Below the pieces are notes generated by a model, which saw nothing but the letters and a program-made list of their open reading frames with translations, was not told the origin of the DNA and ran no database searches. The position numbers were made by a program, and so were the translations under genes. Of a stretch of 64,000 bases of DNA, positions 50,482 to 59,556 are shown piece by piece (the first letter of the stretch is position 1; every line of letters starts with the position of its first letter). The DNA lies in the NCBI GenBank assembly GCA_020636005.1, contig JACJYR010000001.1:1808001-1872000 (forward strand), read 5' to 3'. Source of the stretch: Lewinellaceae bacterium (GTDB taxonomy: Bacteria; Bacteroidota; Bacteroidia; Chitinophagales; Saprospiraceae).

Positions 50482-53400
50482 TCACTCCACCAACACAAAC
50501 CCCGCCCATTGGTAAGGCGAAAAACCAATTTCCCGCATCGTCTTTTGTGCAGCCCTGAAAGCATCAGGTATGGCCATTTTCTCCCCCAGCCATTTTTCAT
50601 AAAACAAGGTCATCAGTTTTTTGGTCTGCTCATCGGGCACCTCCCAAAGTGACATGATCAGGTATTTTGCCCCGGCTATCTTAAAAGCCCGTTGCAGGCC
50701 ATAGACGCCTTCATTGCCCTCGATGTCGCCCAGGCCTGTCTCGCAGGCAGAGAGGGCTACCAATTCAGTGGCCGACAAGTCCAATTGGCTGATTTCAAAG
50801 GCTGTTAGGATGCCGTCTTCCATACCCGGTGCAGCAGGCCTGCCGGTAGTCCAGGCAAAATTGGCCCCGGCGAGGATAAGGCCGGAACGCATCATGGGCT
50901 GGTTGGCCATTTTGAAAACCGGTTCCAACTTCCCGCTGCTCACGGCCTCCCCCCTCGTTGCTAAGTTGGGATCCGGGAAAAAAAATCCGTGGGTGGCCAG
51001 GTGGATAATCCGTGGGGAAGGCTTCGTCCGGCCAGTTAGCTTGAATGCCTCTTCCGAGGCGGTATGCCCTGTGCAGGCATTTGCATCAATGCCGGCAGCC
51101 TGGGCAATGGATCGGATGGCAGCCACTTCTTTTTTGGTCCACCCAAGGTAGCCCCATGCCCGGCCCCGCTGTGCCGGTACCGGATCAAAGTTCAAGGCCC
51201 CAGCTGCCTGGCCCCGGTCGGCCATTGATTCGGCAGGTACTTGCCGCTGGGCGAGTGCGGTGCTGTCCAATTCATATTGAACGCCCCCGATCAACAGTGC
51301 TTGCCGGTTGGCAGCGAAAGGCTCGTGTGGTACCACCAGTTGGCGGGCGCTGCCAAGCTGCACGAGCTTGAAGCGATCCGCCAGCACCGTTTCTTCATCG
51401 TACGGGATAGCGCCCAAATTCAGGCGGTGCAGCAGGCCGGAAGGTGAAAAATAGATGGTTTCAACACCTTTTAACATGCTGTCCAAGGGCTGCCAGATCA
51501 GTTCAAATAGTTTTTTTTGCGGCCAGCCAATAGGGGTAACCCCGCGTTCCTGGTAGCTGTACAGTGCATTGGCATAATCGCCTTTCCTGACAGTATGCGC
51601 ACCAAAGAGCGAATCAAGGGATTTTTCTTTGCAAAGCTGTACAAGATCGGGCATGGCCGCTTCCGGCCGCAAAATGAGGGCAGCGTACAACACGCTGTCC
51701 GTAGGCCCTGGGTTCCGGTTGCGGTATTGGACAAATTCGACCACCGCTTCGCCGGGTTGCAGGGTTGAGCGGACTTCTTCCCAGGTCACCTGGCGGATGG
51801 CTTCGCCAAAACCCGCCACCTTGCGTACCAAGTCCTTTTCCGCATCATTGGCTTTTTGTACTAATTCGGCAACCTCTTCCCTGTCCCCAATGGGTTTGGC
51901 ATATTGGTCTGCGAGGCGGCGCTGGTAAGCAGTCAGCAGTTCATATTGCCTGACAGTGGCAGTATCCCGGAGCGCCAGTTGTTTGATCTGGTTGGAAGCG
52001 GTGAGTAGGAACCCTTTGTAAAAAAGGATATTGTCAAAAAGGGCAGCCAGTATTTGGGCGTTCCCCACCGCATTTTGCCTGGCAAAGGAATACAGCCCGT
52101 CGAGGTCGTTGGCGAACAAGGCAGCATAGGACGACAATTCCCTTGCAGAAAGGTACCTGGTAGCATGTATCAGCATGTCGCGCTGCAGGCGGTTAGCCTC
52201 GATGAAAAGCGGCTCCGCTTCGTCGTCTTTACCCAGCATTTCCAACAGTCCTGCCAGGATGTTCAAGTTCCGGGCGTAGCGGGGGTGCTGTTTGCCCAGT
52301 GTTTTTTCATCAATAGCCAAAGCCTCCTGTTGGAGGGGCAGGGCCATGCCGGGCTTGCCCATCTTTTTATACAAAGCTGCCAGGTCTTCCAGGGTATTGG
52401 CAAAATCGGGGTGCCCTTTGCCCAAGATTTTTTCCCGGGCAGCTTTCACCTCCGTGAGCATTGTTTCCGCCTGTTCAAAACGCCCCTGGTCTTTGTATAA
52501 AATCGCCAGGTTGTTCAGGGTCCAGAGGTAGTCGAGGTTCTCTTTCCCTGCTTTTCCAAAAATATTTTTTGCTTCCAAATAAAGCGGCTCAGCAGCTTCA
52601 CGGCGGTCCATGTCCACATACAAAACGGCGAGGTTGTTCAGGGCTTTGGCATAGTCGGGATGGTCTTTTCCCAGTTGTTTTTCCCGGATGGCCTTGATTT
52701 CCTGGTAGAGCGGCTCGGCAGCTTCGTATTGCCCAAGATCAAAATAGAGAACCGCCAACTTGTCGAGGCAGGCGGTATAGTCAGGGTGTTCCTTGCCCAG
52801 GGTTTTTTCATAAATGGATTTGGCTTCCAGCAAATACTGTTCGGCTTCCTCGTAACGGCCCATTATTTTGCACAACAGCCCCTGGTAGGTAAGGGTAAAT
52901 GCATAATCGGGGTGCTCCCTCCCCACGCTTTTTTCCTGGATGGCTTTGATGTCCTGATAATAGCGTTCAGCTTCCTCGTAGCGCCCCATGTCGGAATACA
53001 GGTTTGCCAGGTTACTCAAAATCCAGGCGTATTCGATGTGCCCGGCTCCCAGGTTTTTCTCCCGCCAGGCTTTCACTTCCAGGTAGAGCGGCTCGGCTTC
53101 TTCATAGCGCCCGCTGCGGTAATAGACGCTGCCGAGGTTGTTCAGGGTGCTGATGTAGTCCCGGTGATCCTTGCCAAGCTTCTCTTCCCGGATAGCTTTT
53201 GCTTCCAGGTGGGCCTGCGCTGCCTCGTCAAATCGGTTCATCCGTACATATAAAATGCCCATGCTGGTCAGGATGGTGGCATAATCGGGATGGTCTTTGC
53301 CTAGTGTTCCCGCCCGGATGTCCCTCACCTCCAGGTACAGGTTTTCGGCTTCTTTGTAACGGCCCAGGCTTACATACAAAATCCCCAGGTTGTTCAGCAC

Positions 53401-53745
53401 GGCGGCATAGTCAGGGTGGTCTTTGCCCAGCGTTTTTTCCCGTATAGATATCACTTCCAGGTAACGCCGCTCGGCCTCTTCCGCCTGGTTTTGCAAATGG
53501 TAAAAGCGGGCCTCCTGGAAAAGGCAGGAGGCATAGGCTGGCTGGTCTTTCCCAAATTTTTCGAGCGCCAACTTTTTTGCAGCCTCGACGGTTGGCAGCG
53601 CCTCGTCGAACGCCCGTTGGCTGATCAGGGTGCTGGCAACTTGAACCAGGCTGTCCACCTGTTTAGCAACTGTAGCAGGATCGTTGGGCTGGGCTGCCAG
53701 GAAAAACGGTAATGCCAGGCAAATGGAAAGCAAGTGCTTTTTCAT
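50482..53745 (-). CDS. Exported TPR-CHAT protein (caspase-fold peptidase-like)
   Basis: 1087 residues with a signal peptide (MKKHLLSICLALPFFLAAQ). Residues ~45-505 hold about eleven kinesin-light-chain-type TPRs of 42 residues (AEPLYLEVKAWREKNLGAGH pattern). A helical linker (~510-680) leads to the CHAT domain (~760-1087). The catalytic dyad is present: His919 in LATHGFFFPDP and Cys1001 in LSACETGLG, with the family's 'EGVYGLQRAFKIAGAKYLIMSLWEVPDEQT' following and the C-terminus ending in NPYQWAGFVLVE style. CHAT proteins are caspase/gingipain-like proteases or their relatives; intact His and Cys suggest activity. Partner and substrate unknown. Located just upstream of an ECF sigma gene (281 bp). 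Confidence 0.9.
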   Translation of the reverse strand: MKKHLLSICLALPFFLAAQPNDPATVAKQVDSLVQVASTLISQRAFDEALPTVEAAKKLALEKFGKDQPAYASCLFQEARFYHLQNQAEEAERRYLEVISIREKTLGKDHPDYAAVLNNLGILYVSLGRYKEAENLYLEVRDIRAGTLGKDHPDYATILTSMGILYVRMNRFDEAAQAHLEAKAIREEKLGKDHRDYISTLNNLGSVYYRSGRYEEAEPLYLEVKAWREKNLGAGHIEYAWILSNLANLYSDMGRYEEAERYYQDIKAIQEKSVGREHPDYAFTLTYQGLLCKIMGRYEEAEQYLLEAKSIYEKTLGKEHPDYTACLDKLAVLYFDLGQYEAAEPLYQEIKAIREKQLGKDHPDYAKALNNLAVLYVDMDRREAAEPLYLEAKNIFGKAGKENLDYLWTLNNLAILYKDQGRFEQAETMLTEVKAAREKILGKGHPDFANTLEDLAALYKKMGKPGMALPLQQEALAIDEKTLGKQHPRYARNLNILAGLLEMLGKDDEAEPLFIEANRLQRDMLIHATRYLSARELSSYAALFANDLDGLYSFARQNAVGNAQILAALFDNILFYKGFLLTASNQIKQLALRDTATVRQYELLTAYQRRLADQYAKPIGDREEVAELVQKANDAEKDLVRKVAGFGEAIRQVTWEEVRSTLQPGEAVVEFVQYRNRNPGPTDSVLYAALILRPEAAMPDLVQLCKEKSLDSLFGAHTVRKGDYANALYSYQERGVTPIGWPQKKLFELIWQPLDSMLKGVETIYFSPSGLLHRLNLGAIPYDEETVLADRFKLVQLGSARQLVVPHEPFAANRQALLIGGVQYELDSTALAQRQVPAESMADRGQAAGALNFDPVPAQRGRAWGYLGWTKKEVAAIRSIAQAAGIDANACTGHTASEEAFKLTGRTKPSPRIIHLATHGFFFPDPNLATRGEAVSSGKLEPVFKMANQPMMRSGLILAGANFAWTTGRPAAPGMEDGILTAFEISQLDLSATELVALSACETGLGDIEGNEGVYGLQRAFKIAGAKYLIMSLWEVPDEQTKKLMTLFYEKWLGEKMAIPDAFRAAQKTMREIGFSPYQWAGFVLVE

Positions 53746-53856
53746 AGTGGAGTGGGATTTAGGTTAACAAAAGTCGCATCATTTTAAAGGCAGGTTCCAA
53801 AAAGTCCACATCATCGGATGGCAAGCAGGGGGTCTTTTGTGCTTTTCAAATTACCC

Positions 53857-56800
53857 TCATTCTTTTGGTTTTTTTGAAACAGCACTATCGTTCCCCGTCT
53901 TTATCGATGAAGGCTCCTCCGGCAAACCCTCTCCGAAATTCTGGGGGCAAGCCTGGATTGCTGTCTCAAAATCGCCTCCCGCTTCTACTGAAAAGTCCTG
54001 GCCCAGCAGAATGCCCGTATCGGATTGGAAAATGACCATGCTGCCACTGGCTACGGTGGCCATATTGGACACCAGGTCATTTTCCGACTTGTAGGTGCCG
54101 GTCGGTACGATCATGTTTTCAATGGTCAGGTTTGGGATGCAGGCCTGCCCGTTCTCCAGCGAGATGCTGTTGTTGGTATAAACCAGGGCGCAATCACCGC
54201 AGAAGGAAGGGAAGTTGACATTTGAAAATACGGTGTTGCCGGGATTCCCGCCAAAGGTGAGCAGTTCGAAGGATCCGGTGGGCATCGTCCCGCCGAGCAG
54301 GAACACATTGAGCGTGCTGCCGCTCAGGTTGACATTGCCGCTCACGCTGAGCAAGTCTTTGGAGACCACGCCGCTGTTTTCACCGATTTCCATGTGCAGC
54401 ACGTTGTTGGTGTAGTTGCCCAGTACCGACAGCGTCCCTGGCGAAGCACCGGGCGAAAAAGTGCCGCCGGACAGGGCCTGCACGGTGGCATCGGTCAGGT
54501 CAATGTTGCCGTTGCCGCCCACGGTGCCCCCATAGGTAAAAAGGTTGTTGAAATCGAGCGTCCCCGCTGCCGCATGTAGAAAGCCGTTGGGCAACTGCAA
54601 AGGCGCATCCATCGTGAAAACGCCAGGGCTGGTTTTGATGAGCGAATCGTTGACAGTCAGCGTACCGGTGCCAGCCACGGTGCCGCTGGTCACTTTAAGC
54701 GAGCTGACAAAGGCCGCCCCATTCAGTATCACTTGCCCGGAATTGATTACAGCGGTATCATTCGCATTGGGTACATCGTTGCAGCTCCAGTTCGATTGGT
54801 TCGACCAATCCCCGGTGCCGCCGAGCCAGGTGCAGGTGCCCGTGAACTCAATAGCCAGCGTATTGACCAATTGCACCTGCTGTGTCGTGATATTCAAATT
54901 GCACGCCCCCTGGCATTCCGGCGGGAAACTTACGTTATCGAAAGTGCCGCTCAGGCAGCCCCCGGTCGGGCATTCCATAATTGTCCGGGTGCCGGGGGGG
55001 ACGGTGCCGCCCAGGTAGAGTATGTTTAAGTCACCGCCCAGCATGATGGCCTGCGTGACTTCGAGCAGGTCTATCGAAACGCCGTTGCCCAAGGTACCAC
55101 CAACTTCCATGATGGCGGTTTCATTGCAATAGGTGCCTTTCACCGTCAGGGTACCCGCCGAATTTCCGGGGGCAAACGTGCCGTAGCCGATCACATTGGC
55201 ATCTTCCAGGTCGATGATGCCATAGCCTTGTACCGTTCCATTGTTGTCAAAATCATCATTGATGTCCATTGCCCCGTTCAGGATGTTCAAAAAACCCGAA
55301 GGGCCAATGGTGCAGGGGGCATTGACCTGGTAGCCGGTAGAGTCTTCCAGGCTGCCGCCGTTGATGGTCAGTGAGGCCATCTGTGGTTGGATGTCCAGGC
55401 GCACCTGGCCGTTGTTGATGACCACATCGTCGAGGATGCAGGGCACCCCCGGCGGATCCCAACTGGATGGCGTGTTCCAGGTGCCAACGCTGCCGTCCCA
55501 GATTTTCGCCACGGCCTTGTACAAAATCACGGAGTCGCCGCTGTATTCGATGGAATAGCAGGCAGGCAGGTTGACGGTGCTGAACGTGCCGGTGATATTG
55601 GCAGCGGTCAGGATGACCCAGGTACCGGTGACCACATTGCCGGTTTCGGTCACGTTCAGTGTGCCGCCGAGCGTGGCCGTACCTGTCACGATGAGTTGGT
55701 CAAAGGCTACGTTGCCGCCACTTTCCTCTATTTCGATGTCGAGCACGCTGTTGGTGTAGTTGCCCACAATGGTCAGGGTGCCGGGCGATGCGCCGGGCGA
55801 GAAGGTGCCTGAAGAAGAAACGGTTGCCCCGCTGAGGTCAATCGAGCCGTTGCCCTTCACCGTGCCGCTGTTGTCGAAGGTGTTGTTGAAATCCAGGGTG
55901 CCTTGCTGTATGTCGGTGAAGCTGCCCGAAGCGGCGGTGTAGGGGGAATTGATGCTGAAAATGGCCGAACCTGTTTTTACCAAAGTGCCATTGTTGGTCA
56001 AGGTGCCACCGCCGCCGCTGCCATTGGTCAGCGTCCTGTTGGTGGTGTTGTTGATGGTTAGGGTTTTCGCCGTGGGTATGGTGATGGAAGCATTGTTTTG
56101 CAGGGTGCAGCTTGCATTTGTCCATGTGCCGCCGCCGTTGAGTGTGAGATTTGTATTGGACAGGATGGGGCTGCCGCTCATAGTCAGTGTGCCGCCAACG
56201 GGTATTGTGGTTGGATTTGTTGAAGAAATGGTGCCGCCACTCCATGTCATGCCGTTGGCGATGGAAAGGGCCGCATTTAAAGTTATCGTCCCGCCGCTCA
56301 TGGCAAGGGAATCGAAGGTTTGTGGGGTGTTGATGTTCAAAGCATCTACGAATATGATAACAGCATTGGAAAAAGTGGAACCGCTGTTCAAGGTAATGTT
56401 CGTAAAACCTGCGTTTCCGGAAATTGTAATCGTACCCGCCCCGCTGACGGAAGATGAGTTGATAAATGTGTGGGTGGTGCCGTCAAATTTCAGATCATCT
56501 CCCGGCCCGATCGTTACTGTTGCTCCATCATGGATAGAACTCGAACCACCTCCAAAAAATAAATTGGGACCAATACTGGTAAGGTTGCCTTTATTGATAA
56601 AAGCAAGGTTCAAGACTTGAAAAAGGGCTGAGGAACCAGTAATTGTGATATTGCCTTCGTTTTCTAAAGTACCAGTGCCGTCACCATTGAAAGAACCTGA
56701 GTTTAAGACCAATGTTTGCCCGGAAGGCACTTTTAATACCGCATTATCTTCAATGTACAAAGCAAAAGAGGTAAATGTAGCCCCACTGGCCAAAGTTAAT

Positions 56801-59331
56801 GAACGGCCGAGAGTCCCGCTTACAGAGACCGTTAAGGTGCCTGATAGTGACATTAGCCCTGTACCAAGAATATCTGCCCCACCGGTCCAGGTCAAGTTAC
56901 CATTGATAGTGAGATTGCCTGTGCCGTTTATCGAACCGGCAGTTAAGGCTACGTTCCCGGATACAGTTAAATCGGCGGAAAGGTTGAATGTACTTCCTAC
57001 AGAAAGGGAAGGTATGGTTTGGGGTACGTTGAGGGTCAATGTGCCACCGGCAACGTCCAATATGGTGGTAATGGTAGAGCCGGAATTGACACTCACCGAG
57101 GTAGCTGTTGACTTGAAAGTACCTGCCCCGCTGACCGTGGCATTGTTGGAAAAAGTATGGGAAATCCCGTTGAATTCAAGGGTTTTACCAGCAGCGATAT
57201 TAATCATAGCCCCGTCGTGGACATAAACTGTATTGGCTCCGGCCCCAAAAGTTATGTTGCTGCCATTCACTTGGATTGTACCGTCGTTTGTAATAGCATT
57301 CCAGTTAAAATTGATGACACCTGTCCCCGCCGTGACGATGGTGCCGTGATTGACAATGGAAGTATTGTTCAGGTTTCCGCTGAAAGTGCAATTACCCGAA
57401 ACTGTAAGGGTTTGCCCTGCCGGGATGATGAGCGAAGCGCCGTTGGTCTGGGTAAAAAGCGTAGCGGTCAAAGTCCCCCCGGATGTCAGGGACAGGGAAC
57501 TTCTGGACAAGGTGCAGTTGCCGCTGTTGCTCGTCAGCGTCCCCGTCAGTGACAAGGTGCCCGTGCCGCTGATGGTGCCACGGGTCCAGGTGAAATTACC
57601 GCCAATGGCCAAGTTTCCCGCTCCGGTGATGGTAGTGTTGGTTCCGCTCATGTCCAGGTCGCCCAAGACGGTCAGGTTCGCATTTAGCGTGACGACACCG
57701 CCACCGCTCATGGTCAATGATGAGATGTTTTGAGGGGTATTTATTGTGAGTTTTCCAACCCAGATGTTTACAGCAGTAGCGAGGGTAGATCCTGCATTTA
57801 TATTTACCACAGCGAAGCTAGTTTGATATACCTCGAAGATCCCGCCCCCACTGATGTTGGTATTGGTAAAATCATGGTTAGAAGGTGCTGAAAAGCTCAG
57901 TGTTTTTCCCGAAGCAATGTTGATCGTTGCTCCCGTATGGGTGGACGAGGAAGTGTTGCCCCCTGATATGCTCAGGTTGCCCCCATTGACGTTGATGGTG
58001 CCGTCGTTCGTGATGATATTTGTGGATATTGTAACCGTTCCAGTGCCGGTTGTTTCAATAATCCCATGGTTTACAAAGCCCGTATTGGTAGCCTGGTTTC
58101 CGAGGAAGGTGGTGGCCTGTAAGAAAAGGGTTGCTGTTGAAGCTAAGGTAAATATTGCTCCATTCAACTGGCCAAAAGTGGTGTTAGTAAGTGTACCGCC
58201 CGAAGTGAGCAACATGTTCCTGGTGTTCAGGATGCAATCGCCACCGTTGCTAATTAAGTCGCCGGAAAGCGTAAAAGACCCAGTACCCGCAATGATGCCT
58301 TTCGTCCAGGTAAAGTCACCTCCAACATCCAGGTTGCCAGTCCCATTAATGGTGGTGGTCGTGCCGATCATGGAAAGGTTTCCCGAAACCGTGAGGTTGT
58401 CGCCGAGCGCAAGGGTGCTGCCTCCGCTCATGGCCAGAGAATGGATCGTGGCCGCCACGTCGAGCGTGACCGTGCCGGAAGCGATGACGACCGGGTTGTT
58501 GCTCATCGGCACGGTGCCCGTGCTCCACTTGGCAGGGTCGCTCCAATTGCCAGTGCCGCCCACCCAGGTACAGGTGGTGCCGCAGGAGGCCGTAAAAACA
58601 GGCGTGTTGGCGGTGCCAAATGTGGTGCCATCAGCAGTACTGCCGCAACTGGCCGCCGCAACGGAACTGTTCACGGCGGTGATGCCAGCCCCCATGCCCG
58701 TTTCGTCCAAATGCCAGACGGCGAGCAGCCCCGTGCCGGAAGACAGGGGCACATCTTTATTGGCATTGATCTCGGCGGCGGTGCGGGCCACGTTCCAATA
58801 GCGCACTTCTTCCAGTAAACCGGTGAAGTAGTAATCTTCGTTGTCGTCGTTGTATTTGCCAAGGAAAAGCCCGTTGGGCAGGGGGTCCCAGTCCACGGTG
58901 CCCGTGCAGGGGGTTGAGCCGGTCAAGGCACCGTTTACATAGACTTTCAGCGTATCCCCATTGTACGTAAAAGCTACATGGTTGCAGGTATTGGCACTGA
59001 TGCTGCCTCCACCCAAGGTTTTGAAACTGCTGTTGTCGTTGGTTTTAAGATAGACTGCAACGCCCCCATTGCTCACGCCAAAATAAAAACCGGATTGGGT
59101 GGGGGCCCCGTCGAACTTAGCACTGCTGAAAAAGTAACCGTTGGGCGTAAAAGATGTGACGTACAGGCGGGCTTCCACCGTCAGCGCAGTGGTGGGGCGC
59201 AGGCAGGTATCGGTCGGCACCTGGATGTAGTCGGTCGTCCCGTTGAACTGGCAGGCGTTGTTTTGGGAAAGAGCCATTTGCCAACACAAGCAGATAAGTA
59301 AAAAAGGCAAGAAGTCAATAGGGTTTTTCAT
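53857..59331 (-). CDS. Giant secreted LamG/beta-helix surface protein
   Basis: 1824 residues with signal peptide (LLICLCWQMALSQ). A concanavalin-like LamG domain (~22-215: ACQFNGTTDYIQVPTD; FTGLLEEVRYWNVARTAAEI) opens the protein. Then ~1500 residues of Gly/Thr/Asn/Ser-rich repeats, typical of parallel beta-helix adhesins, are divided by three GGTGNWSDPAKW-type modules (TWVGGTGNWSDPAKW; WDGSVGTWNTPSSW; TWLGGTGDWSNQSNW), each starting a new stretch. 'SPGASPGTLTVxGNYTNxVLxxEI' recurs near the end of each. The C-terminal coathanger-like module (GTYKSENDLVSNMATV...ILLGQDFSVEAGGDF) resembles that of the metalloprotease at 6513-11147. No canonical T9SS tail was seen after it. Likely a surface adhesin or filament. 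Confidence 0.85.
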   Translation of the reverse strand: MKNPIDFLPFLLICLCWQMALSQNNACQFNGTTDYIQVPTDTCLRPTTALTVEARLYVTSFTPNGYFFSSAKFDGAPTQSGFYFGVSNGGVAVYLKTNDNSSFKTLGGGSISANTCNHVAFTYNGDTLKVYVNGALTGSTPCTGTVDWDPLPNGLFLGKYNDDNEDYYFTGLLEEVRYWNVARTAAEINANKDVPLSSGTGLLAVWHLDETGMGAGITAVNSSVAAASCGSTADGTTFGTANTPVFTASCGTTCTWVGGTGNWSDPAKWSTGTVPMSNNPVVIASGTVTLDVAATIHSLAMSGGSTLALGDNLTVSGNLSMIGTTTTINGTGNLDVGGDFTWTKGIIAGTGSFTLSGDLISNGGDCILNTRNMLLTSGGTLTNTTFGQLNGAIFTLASTATLFLQATTFLGNQATNTGFVNHGIIETTGTGTVTISTNIITNDGTINVNGGNLSISGGNTSSSTHTGATINIASGKTLSFSAPSNHDFTNTNISGGGIFEVYQTSFAVVNINAGSTLATAVNIWVGKLTINTPQNISSLTMSGGGVVTLNANLTVLGDLDMSGTNTTITGAGNLAIGGNFTWTRGTISGTGTLSLTGTLTSNSGNCTLSRSSLSLTSGGTLTATLFTQTNGASLIIPAGQTLTVSGNCTFSGNLNNTSIVNHGTIVTAGTGVINFNWNAITNDGTIQVNGSNITFGAGANTVYVHDGAMINIAAGKTLEFNGISHTFSNNATVSGAGTFKSTATSVSVNSGSTITTILDVAGGTLTLNVPQTIPSLSVGSTFNLSADLTVSGNVALTAGSINGTGNLTINGNLTWTGGADILGTGLMSLSGTLTVSVSGTLGRSLTLASGATFTSFALYIEDNAVLKVPSGQTLVLNSGSFNGDGTGTLENEGNITITGSSALFQVLNLAFINKGNLTSIGPNLFFGGGSSSIHDGATVTIGPGDDLKFDGTTHTFINSSSVSGAGTITISGNAGFTNITLNSGSTFSNAVIIFVDALNINTPQTFDSLAMSGGTITLNAALSIANGMTWSGGTISSTNPTTIPVGGTLTMSGSPILSNTNLTLNGGGTWTNASCTLQNNASITIPTAKTLTINNTTNRTLTNGSGGGGTLTNNGTLVKTGSAIFSINSPYTAASGSFTDIQQGTLDFNNTFDNSGTVKGNGSIDLSGATVSSSGTFSPGASPGTLTIVGNYTNSVLDIEIEESGGNVAFDQLIVTGTATLGGTLNVTETGNVVTGTWVILTAANITGTFSTVNLPACYSIEYSGDSVILYKAVAKIWDGSVGTWNTPSSWDPPGVPCILDDVVINNGQVRLDIQPQMASLTINGGSLEDSTGYQVNAPCTIGPSGFLNILNGAMDINDDFDNNGTVQGYGIIDLEDANVIGYGTFAPGNSAGTLTVKGTYCNETAIMEVGGTLGNGVSIDLLEVTQAIMLGGDLNILYLGGTVPPGTRTIMECPTGGCLSGTFDNVSFPPECQGACNLNITTQQVQLVNTLAIEFTGTCTWLGGTGDWSNQSNWSCNDVPNANDTAVINSGQVILNGAAFVSSLKVTSGTVAGTGTLTVNDSLIKTSPGVFTMDAPLQLPNGFLHAAAGTLDFNNLFTYGGTVGGNGNIDLTDATVQALSGGTFSPGASPGTLSVLGNYTNNVLHMEIGENSGVVSKDLLSVSGNVNLSGSTLNVFLLGGTMPTGSFELLTFGGNPGNTVFSNVNFPSFCGDCALVYTNNSISLENGQACIPNLTIENMIVPTGTYKSENDLVSNMATVASGSMVIFQSDTGILLGQDFSVEAGGDFETAIQACPQNFGEGLPEEPSSIKTGNDSAVSKKPKE

Positions 59332-59556
59332 AGGTTTTGGGTTTTACAAAAAGGGTTTGAAAAACTGGACTGGATGGTAACAGAATGTTCTTTTTGATTA
59401 CTGCAAAAAAACACCCTAAAGATAAAAATAACTTTTAGAACGCCTGCGCCAAACGTCGGAAGGACCGCACCAGTCAACTGGTGAGCAGCTCAACCAAAGT
59501 TTTTGCTGGTAGAGAACGAGGGCGATAGGCCATGCAATTTCTCATTTCAAAAAGCT

